Position numbers and translations under genes: made by a program. Below are positions 6,166 through 7,555 of a stretch of 7,555 nucleotides of DNA, piece by piece. This DNA is from Paracoccaceae bacterium. GTDB taxonomy: Bacteria > Pseudomonadota > Alphaproteobacteria > Rhodobacterales > Rhodobacteraceae. Position 1 is the stretch's first letter; each line of letters starts with the position of its first letter. The notes beneath the pieces are model-generated. The model had not been told where the DNA came from, did not search any database, and saw only the letters and a list, made by a program, of their open reading frames with translations. The stretch covers positions 1-7,555 of the forward strand of contig DAOUPC010000134.1 in NCBI GenBank assembly GCA_030626365.1, given 5' to 3'.

Positions 6166-7227
6166 ATGGCAACCAAGACCTTTTACGCGAGGGGCGACAG
6201 CTCGAACGCGAACAATGCATCTTTGAATGCACAGACTTCCGGTAAGACGCCCACCACTACACTGGTGTTCTCGAGCGGGGATTCCGGCGACCTTGTTCTG
6301 GATTATAACAATGGTGACTTTGATCCCGATACCACCGTTCTTGTCGATGGGGTCGAGCGGTTCTTTTCGGTAGAATTTTCCGGGAACCTACCATTCACCA
6401 ACAAGCTGAAAGATGTGAACGGCGAGGACCTGCGCGGAGAAGAGATTATCGTGATCACCACCGATGACGGGCAGCGTTATTTCTTTCTGGCAGATGGCAC
6501 GATGACCGAGGAAACGATGGATGCGTTCCCCAATGGTGCCCACCCTATTGATAATCTGGATAACGTAAATGACGTTCCAATATGTTTTGTCGGCGGCACG
6601 TTGATCAAGACCCCGGATGGGTATGTCCCGGTTGAAACACTGGTTGCGGGCGATGTTGTCCTGAATTCCCGTGGGCAGGCGGTTCCCTTGCGGTGGGTAT
6701 CATCCCGAAAACTGACCTTTTCGGACCTTTTGTGCGATGCAAATCACCGTCCGGTCTGTATTCCGCAAGATTTCCTGGGGCCGGGGCAACCGTACCGTGA
6801 TCTCTGGGTTTCGCCCCAGCACCGGATACTTGTAAACGGATGGGAGGCAGAGCTTCTTTTCCGATCGCGCGAGGTGCTGGTTGCGGCCAAACACCTGGTC
6901 GGACCCACCCCGGCACGGCCTGCGGATGTTGTTGACGGGGTCGAATACTTTCACCTGCTTTTCGATCAGCACGAGATTCTTGTATCAAATGGATTGACCA
7001 CAGAGAGCCTGCACCCCGGTGATATGGCCATTTCCAGCTTTTCGCCGGATGCGCGATCAGAGCTTCTTGAACGCTTTCCTGAATATGGTGCGAACTGGCG
7101 CAAATACGGCCCGACGGTGCGCCCCACTTTGACACGCTATGAGGCCCAGGTGCTGATGGCCTATATTGGGGTGGGCACACCCGCCACCGCCGCGCCGGTT
7201 TCAGAATCCGTGCGGGTCGCGGCGTGA
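6166..7227 (+). CDS. Hint (Hedgehog/intein-like) domain protein, Hint_2 type
   Basis: A protein of 353 residues. Residues 1-139 are an acidic, probably beta-rich module (for example GDLVLDYNNGDFDPD and GQRYFFLADG) that I do not recognise. It starts MATKTFYARG with no signal peptide or membrane segment. The Hint domain starts with PICFVGGTLIKTPDGYVPVETLVAGD: Cys140 is the position-1 nucleophile that in this fold attacks the preceding peptide bond (Ile139-Cys140). The block-B site is SPQH (216-219), with His219 in the TxxH position but Ser for Thr. Conserved Hint_2 segments follow (EVLVAAKHLV, YFHLLFDQHEILVSNG, ESLHPGD), then a tail with RPTLTRYEAQVL. The intein C-terminal HN-Cys/Ser/Thr is absent, so splicing is unlikely; autocleavage is possible. 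Similar rhodobacterial proteins are often thought to be secreted, which I cannot confirm here. First-half G+C is near 51% (hand count, 6181-6600), below the neighbours. Confidence 0.88.
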   Translation: MATKTFYARGDSSNANNASLNAQTSGKTPTTTLVFSSGDSGDLVLDYNNGDFDPDTTVLVDGVERFFSVEFSGNLPFTNKLKDVNGEDLRGEEIIVITTDDGQRYFFLADGTMTEETMDAFPNGAHPIDNLDNVNDVPICFVGGTLIKTPDGYVPVETLVAGDVVLNSRGQAVPLRWVSSRKLTFSDLLCDANHRPVCIPQDFLGPGQPYRDLWVSPQHRILVNGWEAELLFRSREVLVAAKHLVGPTPARPADVVDGVEYFHLLFDQHEILVSNGLTTESLHPGDMAISSFSPDARSELLERFPEYGANWRKYGPTVRPTLTRYEAQVLMAYIGVGTPATAAPVSESVRVAA

Positions 7228-7249
7228 TCCGCCAATCAACTGGCTGCCC

Positions 7250-7278
7250 TTGCGTCCGGCATGCAGTTTGGGTATAGA
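7250..7278 (+). promoter_or_regulatory. Candidate sigma70 promoter upstream of rpsA
   Basis: TTGCGT (7250-7255) and TATAGA (7273-7278) are separated by exactly 17 bases. The -10 matches TATAAT at four of six positions and the -35 keeps the TTG core. Transcription would start near 7285, which puts the terminator at 7325-7354 within the first 70 bases of the transcript and rpsA about 175 bases downstream. The match is moderate and unconfirmed. Confidence 0.4.
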
Positions 7279-7324
7279 CCAGCCGTTAACAAGGCGAAAA
7301 CGCCGCAAGCCAAAGATATCGAGC

Positions 7325-7354
7325 AGGGTCGGAACCACCGGCCCTCTTTGTTTT
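7325..7354 (+). terminator. Intrinsic (rho-independent) terminator
   Basis: AGGGTCGG (7325-7332) pairs with CCGGCCCT (7338-7345) over eight positions, with one U-G wobble and the loop AACCA, directly followed by the T-rich CTTTGTTTT (7346-7354). This is the clearest intrinsic terminator in the window. It most simply ends the Hint gene transcript, 98 bases after its stop. Because a promoter candidate lies upstream of it, it could also act on transcripts heading into rpsA. CAAAG at 7311-7315 could pair with CTTTG (7346-7350), lengthening the hairpin or hiding part of the U-tract. Confidence 0.68.
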
Positions 7355-7460
7355 GCGTATGGTTTGTTTTTAAATGTCTTGTTGACCAACTGAAACCTGA
7401 AAGACCGGCGGAGACAACCGCACGGCCCGCAAACACGATATAAAGGACACTGAGACCCTA

Positions 7461-7555
7461 ATGGCTCAAGAGACATCAATGGAGGAATTCGAAGCCCTCC
7501 TGAACGAAAGCTTCGAAATGGACACGCCCAAAGAGGGCACAGTTGTCAAAGGCAA
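7461..7555 (+). CDS. rpsA: 30S ribosomal protein S1, N-terminal fragment (3' end outside window)
   Basis: Ribosomal protein S1 binds mRNA on the 30S subunit and helps translation of structured or leaderless-like messages. The first 31 residues, MAQETSMEEFEALLNESFEMD followed by TPKEGTVVKG, are the characteristic alphaproteobacterial S1 opening: an acidic helix followed by the start of the first S1 (OB-fold) repeat at EGTVVKG. The full protein usually has about 550-570 residues and six repeats, which lie beyond the window. The ATG at 7461 lacks a strong, well-spaced Shine-Dalgarno: AAAGGA is 13 bases away and GAGA is five. This is in line with the unusual initiation region known for rpsA in E. 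coli. The in-frame ATG at 7479 is less likely because MAQ...SMEEFEALL is the family start. rpsA often follows cmk directly; here two other genes intervene. Confidence 0.93.
   Translation, partial: MAQETSMEEFEALLNESFEMDTPKEGTVVKG

Larger units (their letters stand above)
7228..7460 (+). promoter_or_regulatory. Hint gene to rpsA intergenic region: rpsA leader and control region
   Basis: In these 233 bases I see, in order, a sigma70-like promoter (7250-7278), a small hairpin GGCG-AAAA-CGCC (7293-7304), an intrinsic terminator (7325-7354), a weaker second promoter candidate (TTGTTT 7348-7353, 17-base spacer, TAAATG 7371-7376), and a purine-rich AAAGGA (7442-7447) 13 bases before the rpsA start. 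Short reading frames through it have no ribosome binding site or family signature and are not called. In other bacteria S1 represses translation of its own mRNA, so a structured leader here would be plausible. Confidence 0.45.

Noticed and set aside
6045..6245. A 66-codon frame overlapping the Hint upstream region and start
   Set aside because: No ribosome binding site and no recognisable motif. It overlaps the Hint gene, which has family support.
6605..7180. A 191-codon open frame on the minus strand inside the Hint gene
   Set aside because: It is a shadow of the Hint coding frame, rich in Pro/His/Arg/Gly, with no plausible start context.
6583..7227. A true self-splicing intein
   Set aside because: No C-terminal HN plus Cys/Ser/Thr, no homing endonuclease block, and no interrupted host protein on either side. 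The pattern is that of a stand-alone Hint_2 protein.
7261..7443. A 60-codon frame in the rpsA upstream region as a leader peptide
   Set aside because: No ribosome binding site before its ATG, and it runs through the intrinsic terminator. The composition gives no regulatory codon run such as those in amino-acid attenuators.

Overview
The window reads as chromosomal DNA of an alphaproteobacterium, most likely a member of the Rhodobacterales (Roseobacter/Rhodobacter type). The basis is G+C-rich coding DNA (about 65-70% in the aroA lines I counted by hand), the gene order leuS-lptE-holA and aroA-cmk-...-rpsA, a class II (CP4-like) AroA, and a bacterial Hint_2-type protein of the kind common in this group. 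No genus can be named from the sequence alone. All genes lie on the + strand. I see no tRNA, rRNA, CRISPR array, insertion sequence or attachment site.

Region 1 (2-2289) is a tight housekeeping operon. The 3' end of leuS (from the KMSKS loop onward) overlaps lptE by 14 bases, and lptE overlaps holA by the four bases ATGA. A G+C-rich hairpin follows holA. Region 2 (2317-2910) is a single glutathione S-transferase-like gene with a good ribosome binding site. Region 3 (3020-5017) holds aroA (shikimate pathway) and cmk (pyrimidine nucleotide kinase), 33 bases apart and each with a clear Shine-Dalgarno. Region 4 (5043-7227) holds an aldo/keto reductase and a protein with a central Hedgehog/intein (Hint) domain. 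These two genes sit where many proteobacteria have cmk directly followed by rpsA. Region 5 (7228-7555) is the rpsA upstream region and the first 31 codons of ribosomal protein S1.

Two places stand out. The first is the Hint-domain gene. It lies behind an A+T-rich 124-base gap, its first half has a lower G+C content than its neighbours, and its 139-residue N-terminal module is acidic, has no visible signal peptide and is not one I recognise. Its Hint domain keeps the N-terminal Cys and a block-B His but lacks the intein C-terminal HN-Cys/Ser/Thr signature, so cleavage or transfer is more plausible than splicing. The second is the rpsA upstream region. A sigma70-like promoter lies about 50 bases before a classical intrinsic terminator, which in turn lies about 105 bases before the rpsA start. 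This could be a short RNA, an attenuated leader, or simply the terminator of the Hint gene beside an rpsA promoter. The remaining genes are ordinary conserved genes.
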